A DNA stretch of 64,000 bases from Parasedimentitalea huanghaiensis. Lineage in GTDB: Bacteria; Pseudomonadota; Alphaproteobacteria; Rhodobacterales; Rhodobacteraceae. The stretch covers positions 62,001-126,000 of the forward strand of contig NZ_WQLV01000011.1 of NCBI RefSeq assembly GCF_009753675.1. The letters run 5' to 3'. A program made the translations under genes and the position numbers. This document shows positions 1-8,120 of the stretch, piece after piece (position 1 is the stretch's first letter; every line of letters begins with the position of its first letter). The notes under the pieces were generated by a model. The model did not search any database. It was given only the letters and a program-made list of their open reading frames with translations, and was not told where the DNA came from.

Positions 1-548
1 AGAACAAGTTGGAGCCCGGTGATGTACTGGAGATGGTCTCGCCCATAGCCCGCAATACTATTCTGCTGCGGGCTTATGATTATGAAATCGCTGCCAGCGG
101 CCAACGTAAAGACGTGGTGCATGGGTCGACCAAATCCGTGATCCGCCTCCCTTTCTCGCTGTTCGAGCAAGAAGACCAGAACGATCTGCGCAGCAACTTT
201 CCTGCCTTCACGGTAATCCGCAAGGAACGCGCGCTAAGCGATGAACAGTGGAAACGTCTGCAACTGGACAAGACTGCGCAGGCTATGGAAGTGCGCGACA
301 GCACAGGTGAGACCGCCTATAAACGTCGTCGCAATGCATTGGTTGAGGCCATCGAGGCCGACACCAACGAGAAGCGGTTCAAAACCAACCGCGTGGGCAC
401 ACAAGGCTGTTGTGGCAAAGGCTGCAATGGCTGTTTGATATTCTGGCAAGGTGATGAATATGCTGTCGCTCGCGACGTGCTATTGCAGCGCAAACAGGGC
501 GAGCAGCTGAGCCGTGCCGAAGCAAACGAATTCAAACTACCGGTTTAA
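1..548 (+). CDS. U32 family peptidase-like protein, C-terminal part (gene cut by window edge)
   Basis: The frame is open from the left edge, so this is the 3' end of a longer gene; the first in-frame TTG at 9 is not a credible start. The fragment resembles the C-terminal beta-domain of U32 peptidase-like proteins (text such as LEPGDVLEMVSP followed by TILLRAYDYE). Family members act in RNA hydroxylation (TrhP/RlhA type) or as putative proteases. Near the end is a cysteine cluster, GCCGKGCNGC, around residues 133-142 of the fragment, which may bind metal or Fe-S (inference). The ORF ends at 548 and a strong hairpin follows. The family call is moderate and the exact member cannot be named without the N-terminal half. 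Confidence 0.6.
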   Translation, partial: NKLEPGDVLEMVSPIARNTILLRAYDYEIAASGQRKDVVHGSTKSVIRLPFSLFEQEDQNDLRSNFPAFTVIRKERALSDEQWKRLQLDKTAQAMEVRDSTGETAYKRRRNALVEAIEADTNEKRFKTNRVGTQGCCGKGCNGCLIFWQGDEYAVARDVLLQRKQGEQLSRAEANEFKLPV

Positions 549-640
549 AAAAGCTCGGAAACAACCAACCAGTTGGCTGTAAAAAAACCAGCCTTTCGCT
601 TGGGTTCAGGTCTCAATTGTGAATTTTCGACTTTGAATGG

Positions 641-669
641 AAAAGCCCCGAACGCGGTTCGGGGCTTTT
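641..669. terminator. Bidirectional Rho-independent terminator between U32 gene and soxD
   Basis: A perfect 13-bp stem (641-653 with 657-669) encloses a 3-nt GCG loop. The arms begin and end with A4 and T4, so both strands present a GC-rich stem followed by a U tract. It lies between two convergent genes and can end both the U32 transcript and the long sox transcript. Confidence 0.9.
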
Positions 670-696
670 CGTTTTCTTATTCATTCTCTTAGCTTC

Positions 697-1743
697 TCAC
701 TGAGAAACGGATTGCAGATACGCAAGAATTGCTGCGATATCTTTTTCCTTTTTCAGCCCCGAGAACGACATCTTGGTGCCCTTCATATATTTCTTGGGTT
801 TGGCCAAAAATGCTGCCAGCTCTTGTTCATTCCAGACCAGCCCACTTTCGGCTGCAGCCATCATTGGTTTGGAATACTTGAAGCCGTCGACCTGTCCAGC
901 AGTTGCGCCAATGATTCCGTTCAAAATCGGACCCGTTCGATTTTTGGCCCCTTCGCCAACCTGATGACAGGCTTTGCACTTTTTGAACGCCTTGGCGCCC
1001 TTGGCCACCAGTTCTGGGTCTAAAGCGACAGTTTCGACCACAGGCTCTTGCACAGGCTGTTCAGCATCGGCTTCAGTCACTTGGTCTTCGGCTGCTGTAC
1101 CGGATTTGGCAGCCGTTTCTTCGGGCGTTACATCCAGTACCAGTGCGCGCATGGTGATTTCTACGCTGTCTTTACAATTGGTCATGCAAGCATCGTTGAA
1201 ATTTACATACTCGGCTTCGGCCCGGTCATCCAAGATAAAGCCGCCAGCGTTTGGCATTTCGACCTCAAGGAAGTTATCCTTGTTCAATACAAAATCCTCA
1301 TCTACCAGATCGTTGGAATACAGGATGTAGGCAACAATGGCATAGACCTCGTCCGGCTCAAGCGACTGCGCATTGCCAAACGGCATTGACCGGTTCACGT
1401 AGTCCCATGTGGTCGACAGGTACGGCCAGTAAGACCCAACGGTTTTCAGCGGGTCCTCGTGGTCCAGCGTCCCTGCCCCGCCGGCAAGCTTTGGCCAGTT
1501 CCCAACACCTTCGGCAAAGTCACCATGGCAAACGGCACATTGTTCGGCAAAGATATCTTCTCCATCCAGAACAGATCCCGATCCAGCTGGCAGGCCAGTG
1601 CCATCAGGGCTAACATCCAAATCCCAAGCGGCAACTTCTTCTGGCAACGCCGGGCGACCCAAACCATAGGTCTCGGAATAAGCTGGGGCTGCAAGTAATG
1701 TCATCAGTGAGGCGATAACGGTAAGCTTATGATACTTCGACAT
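697..1743 (-). CDS. soxD: SoxD, dihaem cytochrome c subunit of sulfane dehydrogenase SoxCD
   Basis: SoxD accepts electrons from the SoxC molybdenum centre, which oxidises the SoxY-bound sulfane sulfur in the periplasm, and passes them to small cytochromes c. The 348-aa protein has a Sec signal peptide (about 1-23). A first haem site CAVCH lies at 69-73. A two-Cys segment CMTNC around 186-190 and an Ala/Glu/Val-rich linker at about 205-240 follow. The second haem site is CKACH at 256-260, in a class I cytochrome c fold ending with a Met-ligand type MSFSGL segment. The ATG at 1743 follows a GGAGAGG ribosome site and lies inside the end of soxC (17-nt overlap), so the two are translationally coupled. 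It is last in the sox transcript. Confidence 0.95.
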   Translation of the reverse strand: MSKYHKLTVIASLMTLLAAPAYSETYGLGRPALPEEVAAWDLDVSPDGTGLPAGSGSVLDGEDIFAEQCAVCHGDFAEGVGNWPKLAGGAGTLDHEDPLKTVGSYWPYLSTTWDYVNRSMPFGNAQSLEPDEVYAIVAYILYSNDLVDEDFVLNKDNFLEVEMPNAGGFILDDRAEAEYVNFNDACMTNCKDSVEITMRALVLDVTPEETAAKSGTAAEDQVTEADAEQPVQEPVVETVALDPELVAKGAKAFKKCKACHQVGEGAKNRTGPILNGIIGATAGQVDGFKYSKPMMAAAESGLVWNEQELAAFLAKPKKYMKGTKMSFSGLKKEKDIAAILAYLQSVSQ

Positions 1744-2998
1744 TTTCGGCCTCTCCGCTTTCCTTGACCCACCAGGTCTGGATGCAATTGTTATGGTAGA
1801 TAGAGTTCAGACCGCGCACGTCGCGCAGCTGGGTTTTGGTTGGCTGTACATATCCGGTAGCATCCTTGGCGCGCGCCTGTAGGAACATTTCCGTACCATC
1901 CCAATTGTGGTCCAGATAGAACCGGGTCATCGCCTTGTCCTGTCCCGGGGCAGCCAGACGTGCCTCGATCCAGTTTTTGCCACCGTCAACTGAAACATCA
2001 ACGCCAGTGATAGCCCCATTCCCAGACCAGGCTAGGCCAGTGATAACCAGCGGACCCGTGCCGTGTTTGATCGGCGCTTGCGGGCTGGGCGAGGTGATAA
2101 TGGACTTGGCATCCATAACCCAGGTCCATTTGCGCGCGATGCCATTGGCCAGATTGTCTGTGTATTTGCTGGTTTCTTCGCGACTTTCCACCGGGGCATC
2201 CTTGACCTCGATACGACGGAGCCACTTGATCCACATGTTGCCTTCCCAGCCCGGTACAACCAATCGCACAGGGTATCCGTGTTCCTTGCGCAGAGCTTCG
2301 CCGTTGGCCTTAAACGCGACCAGAACATCGTCCAGTGCCTTCTCCATCGGAATGGAACGGCCATTCGACGAAGCATCCGCCCCTTCGACATAGATCCACT
2401 TGCCTTCAGGTTTGACGCCAACCTCTTCTAGCAAAGTTCGCAGCGATACGCCGGTATATTCCATGTTGTGGATCATACCGTGCGTGAACTGCGCCCCGTT
2501 CAACTGAGCCCCTGCCCACTCCATGCCGGTGTTGGCAGCACATTCACAGAAGTAGACATGGTTTTCCCGTGGGAACCGTTCCAGATCCTCGTAAGTGAAC
2601 ACTAATTCCTGATCTACCAAGCCATTGATCATCAGGCGGTAGTCTTCCTTGCGCATCTCGATTGCGCCCGAGTGATGGCGCTCAAATGCACACCCCTGCG
2701 GTGTAATGGTGCCGTCCAATGCATGGATTGGTGTAAAGTTGATCGACGAAATCGTATCGGCGGTCAGCCACTCCACGTTGCGCCGTACCACGTCCTGTTC
2801 GAACTGGATTGGCAGGCCATATGGCGTTACATCAACGCCATCACCGAAAGACGAAGCCCAATCCTGAACTTCTGTGATCAAGGGATCAGGACCAGCTGCC
2901 TTGGCAGCACCCGCCGCCACAGCCCCTGCCCCGGCAGCGGCCGCACCAGTCAGAAACTGACGGCGCGATGGAGAATTGTGTTTGGAGCTATCACTCAT
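1727..2998 (-). CDS. soxC: SoxC, molybdenum cofactor subunit of sulfane dehydrogenase SoxCD
   Basis: SoxC is a sulfite-oxidase-family enzyme that removes six electrons from the outer sulfur of SoxY-Cys-S-SH in periplasmic thiosulfate oxidation. The protein carries a twin-arginine signal (SRRQFLTG, residues 11-18), as expected for a cofactor-loaded export substrate. The molybdenum ligand is probably Cys153 in the CAANTG motif, which matches the family. The chosen start at 2998 (423 aa) has AGGAGG about 9 nt upstream; an ATG 33 nt earlier lacks such a site and would bury the Tat motif. An exact ATTC-N8-GAAT operator lies 28 nt upstream, suggesting a separate regulated promoter for soxCD. Confidence 0.95.
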   Translation of the reverse strand: MSDSSKHNSPSRRQFLTGAAAAGAGAVAAGAAKAAGPDPLITEVQDWASSFGDGVDVTPYGLPIQFEQDVVRRNVEWLTADTISSINFTPIHALDGTITPQGCAFERHHSGAIEMRKEDYRLMINGLVDQELVFTYEDLERFPRENHVYFCECAANTGMEWAGAQLNGAQFTHGMIHNMEYTGVSLRTLLEEVGVKPEGKWIYVEGADASSNGRSIPMEKALDDVLVAFKANGEALRKEHGYPVRLVVPGWEGNMWIKWLRRIEVKDAPVESREETSKYTDNLANGIARKWTWVMDAKSIITSPSPQAPIKHGTGPLVITGLAWSGNGAITGVDVSVDGGKNWIEARLAAPGQDKAMTRFYLDHNWDGTEMFLQARAKDATGYVQPTKTQLRDVRGLNSIYHNNCIQTWWVKESGEAENVEVS

Positions 2999-3025
2999 TT
3001 GATGGCCTCCTAAGTTTAGAGACAA

Positions 3026-3041
3026 ATTCACATGTGTGAAT
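3026..3041. promoter_or_regulatory. SoxR/SqrR-type operator upstream of soxC
   Basis: The sequence ATTCACATGTGTGAAT is an exact ATTC-N8-GAAT and a complete 16-nt palindrome. This is the published consensus form for persulfide-responsive ArsR repressors (SqrR, BigR). It lies in the 107-nt soxB-soxC spacer, 28 nt before the soxC start. Binding by the SoxR encoded in this window is inferred. Confidence 0.75.
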
Positions 3042-3105
3042 TCGTATGGGTAAAAAAAATCACTGACTGACCGAGACGCGGCACCGCATCCCGGCCAAAG
3101 TGAGG

Positions 3106-4809
3106 TTAGATGCCTTCGACTTGAACCGAGGTATTGGGAACAGTTGAAATGGTGCCGAGTTTCTTGATGTGGTTTTCAACCACATCCCAAATCTGGGGAC
3201 CTTCAGTATCTTCGTTAACGCTGGCCCAGCCCGCTACGGTGTAGGTCTTGGATGGGTCAATTTTTTCACCGGTTTTCAGCAGCGTCATCTCGGTGATGCG
3301 ATCGCCCTGTGGCTTAGTCACATCAATGCGATAACCAAGACCACCTACACGGACCATATCGCCACCCTGCTGGTAATAAGGATCCGGATTGAACAGGTTG
3401 TCAGCCACGTCTTCCAAAATGACATGAATAAACTCACCGGTCATTTCGGTGCGATAGGCCTTGCCATAAGACATCGACGTGACGTTAAAGATGTCCTCGC
3501 GTGTGATCGCCTGTCCCGGCAGGATCGATGGCCCCCAGCGTACGCCGGGCGACATGGCAATATCGGCCTCACGTTCGGACATCAGCGCATCACAGATCAG
3601 GTCGTCCCATGTGCCATTGAAGTTGCCGCGACGATACAGCAGCGAGTCATCGTCCGTATGGCCAATCACCTCTTCCAGGTCGGCCGAGTAAGGCGCCCGC
3701 TGCTCTTCGATCAATTTGGTTACGGTGGCATCTGGCGCAATGACATCTGCAAAAATAGGGATCAGCTTGTGTTTATAGCCCATCATCTTGCCATCGCGAA
3801 TGTCGAGATCAACGCGGGATACGAATTTACCATTGGAGCCAGAGGCCACAATCACGGTTTGACCAACCAGCACCGGCTCAGGCAACGCGTCATGGGTATG
3901 GCCTGACAGAATCACATCAATACCGCTGACAATGCCTGCCATTTTTTTATCGACGTCAAAGCCGTTGTGCGACAGCACCACGACACATTCAGCCCCTTTG
4001 GCACGGACCTCATCGACCATTTTCTGCATGTTTTCATCACGGATACCAAACGAGTATTCCGGGAACATCCAACCGGGATTGGCAATTGGCATATAGGGGA
4101 AGGCCTGACCAATCACCGCAACCTTCACACCGCCAGTCTCATAGAATTTGTAAGGCTTGAACAGCTCGGCTGGTTCATCCCACTCGGCATCAAAGATATT
4201 TTGCCCCAATGCGACAAACGGCAGCTCTTCGACAATCTGGTTGACCCGCTCGGACCCCAGCGTGAATTCCCAGTGAAAGGTCATTGCGTCTGGCTTAAGC
4301 GCGTTCATCACGTTGACCATGTCCTGGCCTTCGGTTTTGTAACAAGTATAGGAGCCGTGCCATGTGTCACCACCGTCTAACAACAATGCGTCAGGCCGTT
4401 CCGCCCGGATTGAGTTGATAACGGTTGAGACGCGATCCAGCCCTCCAACACGACCATAGGACTGTGCCAATGCGGAAAAGTCGTCATAAGTCAGCGCATA
4501 GGCCGAAGGGGACCCATCGGCGATTCCATAGGCTTTGCGGAAATCAGCACCCGTAATATGTGGCATCTGACCATTGGCGGCCCCGATCCCCAGGTTGACC
4601 GATGGCTCGCGGAAATAAATCGGGTTGAGCTGACCGTGTATGTCTGTGACATGGATCAGGCTAACGTTGCCGTAGGTGTCAAACTGAAGCAATTGATCCT
4701 GTGTCAGCGATTGTTGCGCCGCCAGGCGTGACCAATTGCCAAAGCCCGATGCACCAACCATGGCCGAAGCCGCCATTGAGACCTGAAGAAAATCACGACG
4801 TGAGATCAT
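3106..4809 (-). CDS. soxB: SoxB, thiosulfohydrolase (dimanganese)
   Basis: SoxB hydrolyses the terminal sulfone of SoxY-thiosulfonate to release sulfate in the periplasm. The 567-aa protein opens with a Tat signal (SRRDFLQ, residues 3-9). Metallophosphatase-family motifs follow: DIHG at 56-59, DGGDTWHGS at 145-153, FHWEFT at 178-183, then LSHNG and SGHTHD. The HWEFT motif, in place of GNHEF of ordinary 5'-nucleotidases, is the hallmark that separates SoxB from UshA. The C-terminal 5'-nucleotidase domain is present. It is spaced 102 nt from soxA, with an ATTC-N8-GAAT operator 34 nt before its ATG. Confidence 0.97.
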   Translation of the reverse strand: MISRRDFLQVSMAASAMVGASGFGNWSRLAAQQSLTQDQLLQFDTYGNVSLIHVTDIHGQLNPIYFREPSVNLGIGAANGQMPHITGADFRKAYGIADGSPSAYALTYDDFSALAQSYGRVGGLDRVSTVINSIRAERPDALLLDGGDTWHGSYTCYKTEGQDMVNVMNALKPDAMTFHWEFTLGSERVNQIVEELPFVALGQNIFDAEWDEPAELFKPYKFYETGGVKVAVIGQAFPYMPIANPGWMFPEYSFGIRDENMQKMVDEVRAKGAECVVVLSHNGFDVDKKMAGIVSGIDVILSGHTHDALPEPVLVGQTVIVASGSNGKFVSRVDLDIRDGKMMGYKHKLIPIFADVIAPDATVTKLIEEQRAPYSADLEEVIGHTDDDSLLYRRGNFNGTWDDLICDALMSEREADIAMSPGVRWGPSILPGQAITREDIFNVTSMSYGKAYRTEMTGEFIHVILEDVADNLFNPDPYYQQGGDMVRVGGLGYRIDVTKPQGDRITEMTLLKTGEKIDPSKTYTVAGWASVNEDTEGPQIWDVVENHIKKLGTISTVPNTSVQVEGI

Positions 4810-4842
4810 GGGGATCTGCCTTCACTTTAACACAAGCTACAT

Positions 4843-4858
4843 ATTCGCATGTGTGAAT
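4843..4858. promoter_or_regulatory. SoxR/SqrR-type operator upstream of soxB
   Basis: ATTC-GCATGTGT-GAAT is an exact match to ATTC-N8-GAAT, and the arms extend to ATATTC/GAATAT (4841-4860). It lies in the soxA-soxB spacer, 34 nt before soxB. Its spacer shares CATGTGT with the soxC site. Its role as a SoxR operator is inferred from the motif and the neighbouring soxR. Confidence 0.75.
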
Positions 4859-4911
4859 ATTGATAAGAGGAGGATACCCCGCATCCCAAATTGGAACGCG
4901 GGGTAAGGTGT

Positions 4912-5772
4912 TTAGTTGCGGACCGCTGGTGCTTCGACCGAGAGACCATTGCCGCGTGAAGCGACATAGAGCTCAAGGGCAACAAACTCAGAAGAACCAG
5001 GTTTGTATGTTTCTGCACGTGTATCACGGACACAGCCCTTAAAGCGAGCATGCGAGGTGTTCAGCTTGGCATTTTTCAAACGGTAGGTTGGGAAACCGTT
5101 GATCTGACCCTGCGACAAGTGGTCGGCGCGGATCATGTTGCCATAGTTTTCCTCGTGACAGTTGGCGCAGGACAGGTCTAGCTGACCAGTACGGGTATAG
5201 TACATCTCTTTACCCTCTTCCCAAGTCGACTGAGCAGGGCCATCGATAGCAACATCAACCGGCATCCCGCGTGATTGAACTGAGATCAGCGCCTCCATAC
5301 CTGCCATATCGCCACCAGTGTACTTCCATTTGTCAGCACCCATCTGGTTCACACGGCAGTCGTTGATCTGCATGGCCAGTGTACGAACTTCGCCGGCGGT
5401 TTCGTTCCACTTGGGATAGACGGCGCGGACACCTTTCATCGAGTCTTCGACATCGTCGTGGCACGACGCACAGGATTTGTCTTCGGTTCCTTCAACAGTG
5501 TCCCACTCGTCCTGCGCCAGATCAACAAAGATCATGCCCGGATTGTCGAAATCGTCAGTCTGCAACGACTGGGTCTCATCCTTACGGTAGAGCCAGCCCG
5601 AGTTGATTTCGTCCAGAACATCGGACAGGTGCGCCGGTGCAGCTGTGCGGGTGACCATATTCAGGTCACCATTGACAACCAGTTCGGCGGTCTCGTCTGC
5701 GCTGGCAACTGAGCCGAAAGCAACGGCTGCCAGAGTGATGGCTGTGAGGGTTTTCCCCATTGGCTTTGTCAT
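4912..5772 (-). CDS. soxA: SoxA, dihaem cytochrome c subunit of SoxAX
   Basis: SoxAX couples thiosulfate oxidatively to the C-terminal cysteine of SoxY. The 286-aa precursor has a Sec signal (about 1-25). Two haem sites follow, CASCH at 101-105 and CANCH at 202-206. Cys247 in the FKGCVRD segment matches the family's modified cysteine that ligates the active-site haem. This is the two-haem (Paracoccus-like) form of SoxA. The start at 5772 has GGGAGG upstream. It lies 27 nt after soxZ in the X-Y-Z-A run. Confidence 0.97.
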   Translation of the reverse strand: MTKPMGKTLTAITLAAVAFGSVASADETAELVVNGDLNMVTRTAAPAHLSDVLDEINSGWLYRKDETQSLQTDDFDNPGMIFVDLAQDEWDTVEGTEDKSCASCHDDVEDSMKGVRAVYPKWNETAGEVRTLAMQINDCRVNQMGADKWKYTGGDMAGMEALISVQSRGMPVDVAIDGPAQSTWEEGKEMYYTRTGQLDLSCANCHEENYGNMIRADHLSQGQINGFPTYRLKNAKLNTSHARFKGCVRDTRAETYKPGSSEFVALELYVASRGNGLSVEAPAVRN

Positions 5773-5799
5773 ATACGTAGTCCTCCCTGAGCCGCGAAA

Positions 5800-6129
5800 T
5801 CAGCCGATTGCGACAGATTTCGTAGTGTCGTAGACCGATCCGTCATCGTCATACCAAGTGAACACAAAGTCACCGGCCTCAGGCACTGTTGCCTCGAACT
5901 GAACGTATGGGTTGGTCGAAATTGCCGGTTCCATAGTCATGTCCAGAACAGACTGACCGTTAAATTCAACCGTGAAACGGTTGATGATCGAACGCGGGAT
6001 GAGGTTGCCCTCTTTGTCCTTGCGCTGACCACTTTCCATTTTGTGGCTGATCAGGGACTTGATGGTGATAACATCACCAGCTGCGGCCTTTTTGGGGACC
6101 TTGACGCGGGGTTTTACACCGGATGCCAT
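5800..6129 (-). CDS. soxZ: SoxZ, SoxYZ carrier partner subunit
   Basis: SoxZ is the 109-aa partner of the sulfur carrier SoxY and forms the SoxYZ complex that presents bound sulfur intermediates to SoxAX, SoxB and SoxCD. No signal peptide is seen. In the family SoxZ is co-exported with SoxY by the Tat route. The text includes the expected immunoglobulin-like strands (KVPKKAAAGDVITIKSLISH, then FVFTWYDDDG). It follows soxY by 41 nt and precedes soxA by 27 nt, with AAGGAG before its ATG. Confidence 0.96.
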   Translation of the reverse strand: MASGVKPRVKVPKKAAAGDVITIKSLISHKMESGQRKDKEGNLIPRSIINRFTVEFNGQSVLDMTMEPAISTNPYVQFEATVPEAGDFVFTWYDDDGSVYDTTKSVAIG

Positions 6130-6170
6130 ATCTAATTCTCCTTAATTCGGGATCTGTGACTGGACAGCGA

Positions 6171-6587
6171 TCAGCCGCCACAGCCCCCAATGGTCACTTT
6201 CACGGTCGAGCTGGCTTTGGCAAAAGAGCCATCTGCCAATTTGGCGATTGCAACAACATCCTGAGTACCGGCCAGACGGATCCGGGTAGAGGCTGATTGC
6301 GAACCGGCCAAAGGACCGAAATTGAACTGAGCAACGCCCGGTGTTGGGTTACCAGTTGCGACCAGCAAGATGGCGCTGGCGCCTGGTGCGCTGACTTCAA
6401 CGGGAACAGTGTTGCCGTTTTCTGCGATTTCAGGTGCGGTCAAATCGATACCGGCATCACCCATATCAGCACCACCGGTGAAGGTGGCGATGACGTCATC
6501 GGCTGCAGCATTAACGCTGAATGGCAGCACGGTAACAACCGCTGCGCCCAGGCCCAGAGCCAGGGTGTCGCGACGTGAGAATTCCAT
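6171..6587 (-). CDS. soxY: SoxY, thiosulfate-oxidation carrier protein
   Basis: SoxY carries the sulfur intermediates covalently on the cysteine of its C-terminal swinging arm. The 138-aa protein ends in GGCGG, with the carrier Cys136 at the third-last residue, which is diagnostic. The N-terminus has a twin-arginine export signal (FSRRDTLALG) and is processed near SVNAAA. A strong AAGGAGAG ribosome site precedes the ATG. It sits between soxX and soxZ, the conserved family order. Confidence 0.97.
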   Translation of the reverse strand: MEFSRRDTLALGLGAAVVTVLPFSVNAAADDVIATFTGGADMGDAGIDLTAPEIAENGNTVPVEVSAPGASAILLVATGNPTPGVAQFNFGPLAGSQSASTRIRLAGTQDVVAIAKLADGSFAKASSTVKVTIGGCGG

Positions 6588-6637
6588 ATTCTCTCTCCTT
6601 TGGAAATATTAGAGGCTGTAGGGGGACCCCTAGTGCA

Positions 6638-7114
6638 TCACTCTTCTTTTAGTGTCGCCAAAAAGGCGATGACATCTTCGATCTCCTGCGCCGACAGGAT
6701 CGGCGTCAGCGCCTCTTCAGCAGCTTTGCCGGTATAAGCGTTGCCTGGACGGGTGAAGCCATCCACCTTGTAGAATGCAGGCATCACAGTACCGTCGAAT
6801 GTCATTTTGGCATCGGTTAGCAAACCACGCAGCTCCGCTTCGCTCCAGCGCTCTCCAGCACCGTCAAGCGAGGGGCCTACTTCACCGTGGAATGGCACAT
6901 CAGCCAATGCGGTGATGGCATGGCATGCTACGCAGTTGCCTTTGGATTTGGTGCCTGCAAGCATGGCGCCATTTATGGCATCGCCAGCTCCGCCGGTCAG
7001 CGACGCTGCAACCGCACCAGATTCGTCGTACTGAACGTCTTTCGGCGCTACTTCGCCGGCCAGTGCTGCGCCGCCAATAAGGGCCGCAGCCAAAGTCAGA
7101 GATGTAAGTTTCAT
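6638..7114 (-). CDS. soxX: SoxX, monohaem cytochrome c subunit of SoxAX
   Basis: SoxX is the small electron-accepting partner of SoxA in the periplasmic SoxAX complex. The 158-aa precursor has a Sec signal (1-19, ending ALAG) and one haem site, CVACH, at 61-65. A downstream MPAFY segment is the likely Met ligand. GGGAGG precedes the ATG at 7114. It is first in the XYZABCD run, and an exact ATTC-N8-GAAT operator lies 85 nt upstream, so this is a likely main promoter of the structural sox genes. Confidence 0.95.
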   Translation of the reverse strand: MKLTSLTLAAALIGGAALAGEVAPKDVQYDESGAVAASLTGGAGDAINGAMLAGTKSKGNCVACHAITALADVPFHGEVGPSLDGAGERWSEAELRGLLTDAKMTFDGTVMPAFYKVDGFTRPGNAYTGKAAEEALTPILSAQEIEDVIAFLATLKEE

Positions 7115-7198
7115 AGTTCCTCCCGTTAGCTGCCACGCTGTCTGACGTGCTTAGCTTTGCATACCGTAGGCTACCGATAGGCTAGAAGGCAACAACAA

Positions 7199-7214
7199 AT
7201 TCACAAATTCGAAT
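7199..7214. promoter_or_regulatory. SoxR/SqrR-type operator in the soxV-soxX spacer
   Basis: ATTC-ACAAATTC-GAAT fits ATTC-N8-GAAT exactly. A second TTCGAA element overlaps downstream (about 7208-7223), so two repressor dimers may bind side by side. The 159-nt spacer between soxV and soxX otherwise holds no gene; it is where soxW would be expected in related clusters. Confidence 0.7.
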
Positions 7215-7273
7215 TGGTTCGAACTGTTCACAAAAACATCAACGCTGGTAACAGTAACGCGACGGAACTGTGC

Positions 7274-8011
7274 TCAACCCAGCGCGGAAGCCCCCGGCAG
7301 CCAGCCCAGTAAGGCATAAGCAATCCATTGAACGCCACCAGTAGCAATAAGCGCCGCAAAGAGAATCAGCATCGCGCCCATCGCCTTTTCCACCATGACG
7401 ACCAAGCTGCGATGACGGGACGCCCAGGCTAGAAATGGTCGCGCGAACAACGCTGCCAGAACAAAGGGAAAGGTCATTCCGATTCCATAGACCATCAGCA
7501 GCAGGGCGCCACGCCAGATATCACCCAGCCCTGATGCAATCATCAAGATTGCCGCCAATGCAGGCCCCACACAGGGCGTCCAACCAAAGCCAAACGCCAA
7601 TCCCATCATATAGGCCCCACCAACCGTTGTGGCCTGAATGCGACTCTCAAGACGCGCCTCTCGGTACAGCATCGGCACTTGAATCACGCCCAGAAAGTGG
7701 AGACCAAATATCAACAGGATTGCAGCAGCCACATAAGACAACGAATCTAAGTACTGTCCAAACAACTGGCCCAGTGCAGTGGCCCCCATCCCCAGCAGCA
7801 TAAAGACACTGGTAACACCTGCCGCAAAGCTAATCGCCGACACCAATAACCGCCGCTGGGCCCCAGGCACTATCCCACCATCATCACGCAGCTCTCCCAC
7901 TGTAAGCCCCCCCATATAAGACAGGTAGAACGGGACCATTGGCAGCACGCAGGGCGTAAAAAAGCTGAGTAAACCAGCGAACAATGCGCCAAGCAGCGTA
8001 ATTTCCAGCAT
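7274..8011 (-). CDS. soxV: SoxV, CcdA-family thiol transporter
   Basis: This is an integral membrane protein of the CcdA/DsbD-beta family that moves reducing equivalents from cytoplasmic thioredoxin to the periplasm. In sox clusters it keeps the SoxYZ carrier cysteine reduced. The 245-aa protein has about six hydrophobic segments and the two conserved Pro-Cys sites, TPCVLPMVP near the N-terminus and TPCVGPALA in mid-sequence, which form the intramembrane redox pair. It is the first minus-strand sox gene and diverges from soxS. No soxW thioredoxin follows, so SoxS or another thioredoxin would have to be its partner (inference). Confidence 0.92.
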   Translation of the reverse strand: MLEITLLGALFAGLLSFFTPCVLPMVPFYLSYMGGLTVGELRDDGGIVPGAQRRLLVSAISFAAGVTSVFMLLGMGATALGQLFGQYLDSLSYVAAAILLIFGLHFLGVIQVPMLYREARLESRIQATTVGGAYMMGLAFGFGWTPCVGPALAAILMIASGLGDIWRGALLLMVYGIGMTFPFVLAALFARPFLAWASRHRSLVVMVEKAMGAMLILFAALIATGGVQWIAYALLGWLPGASALG

Positions 8012-8062
8012 GCGGGGTTTCCTCTAATGACCACCCAACAGAGACGTGAGGCAGCTTGCATT

Positions 8063-8078
8063 ATTCACATATTCAAAT
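8063..8078. promoter_or_regulatory. Candidate SoxR operator between soxV and soxS
   Basis: ATTC-ACATATTC-AAAT matches ATTC-N8-GAAT with one mismatch in the right arm. It lies in the divergent soxV/soxS region, 52 nt from soxV and 43 nt from the soxS start, so one dimer could control both directions, including soxR itself, which lies downstream of soxS. Confidence 0.55.
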
Positions 8079-8120
8079 TACATCATGGAATGCGCAACCA
8101 CAAACGACAACAGGTGGACT

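Noticed and set aside
637-1023. Plus-strand frame over soxD
   Set aside because: Antisense shadow of soxD that begins inside the terminator.
7201-7230. GGTTCGAAC resembling a tRNA T-arm
   Set aside because: No acceptor stem, anticodon arm or D-arm could be placed around it; it is part of the operator region between soxV and soxX.
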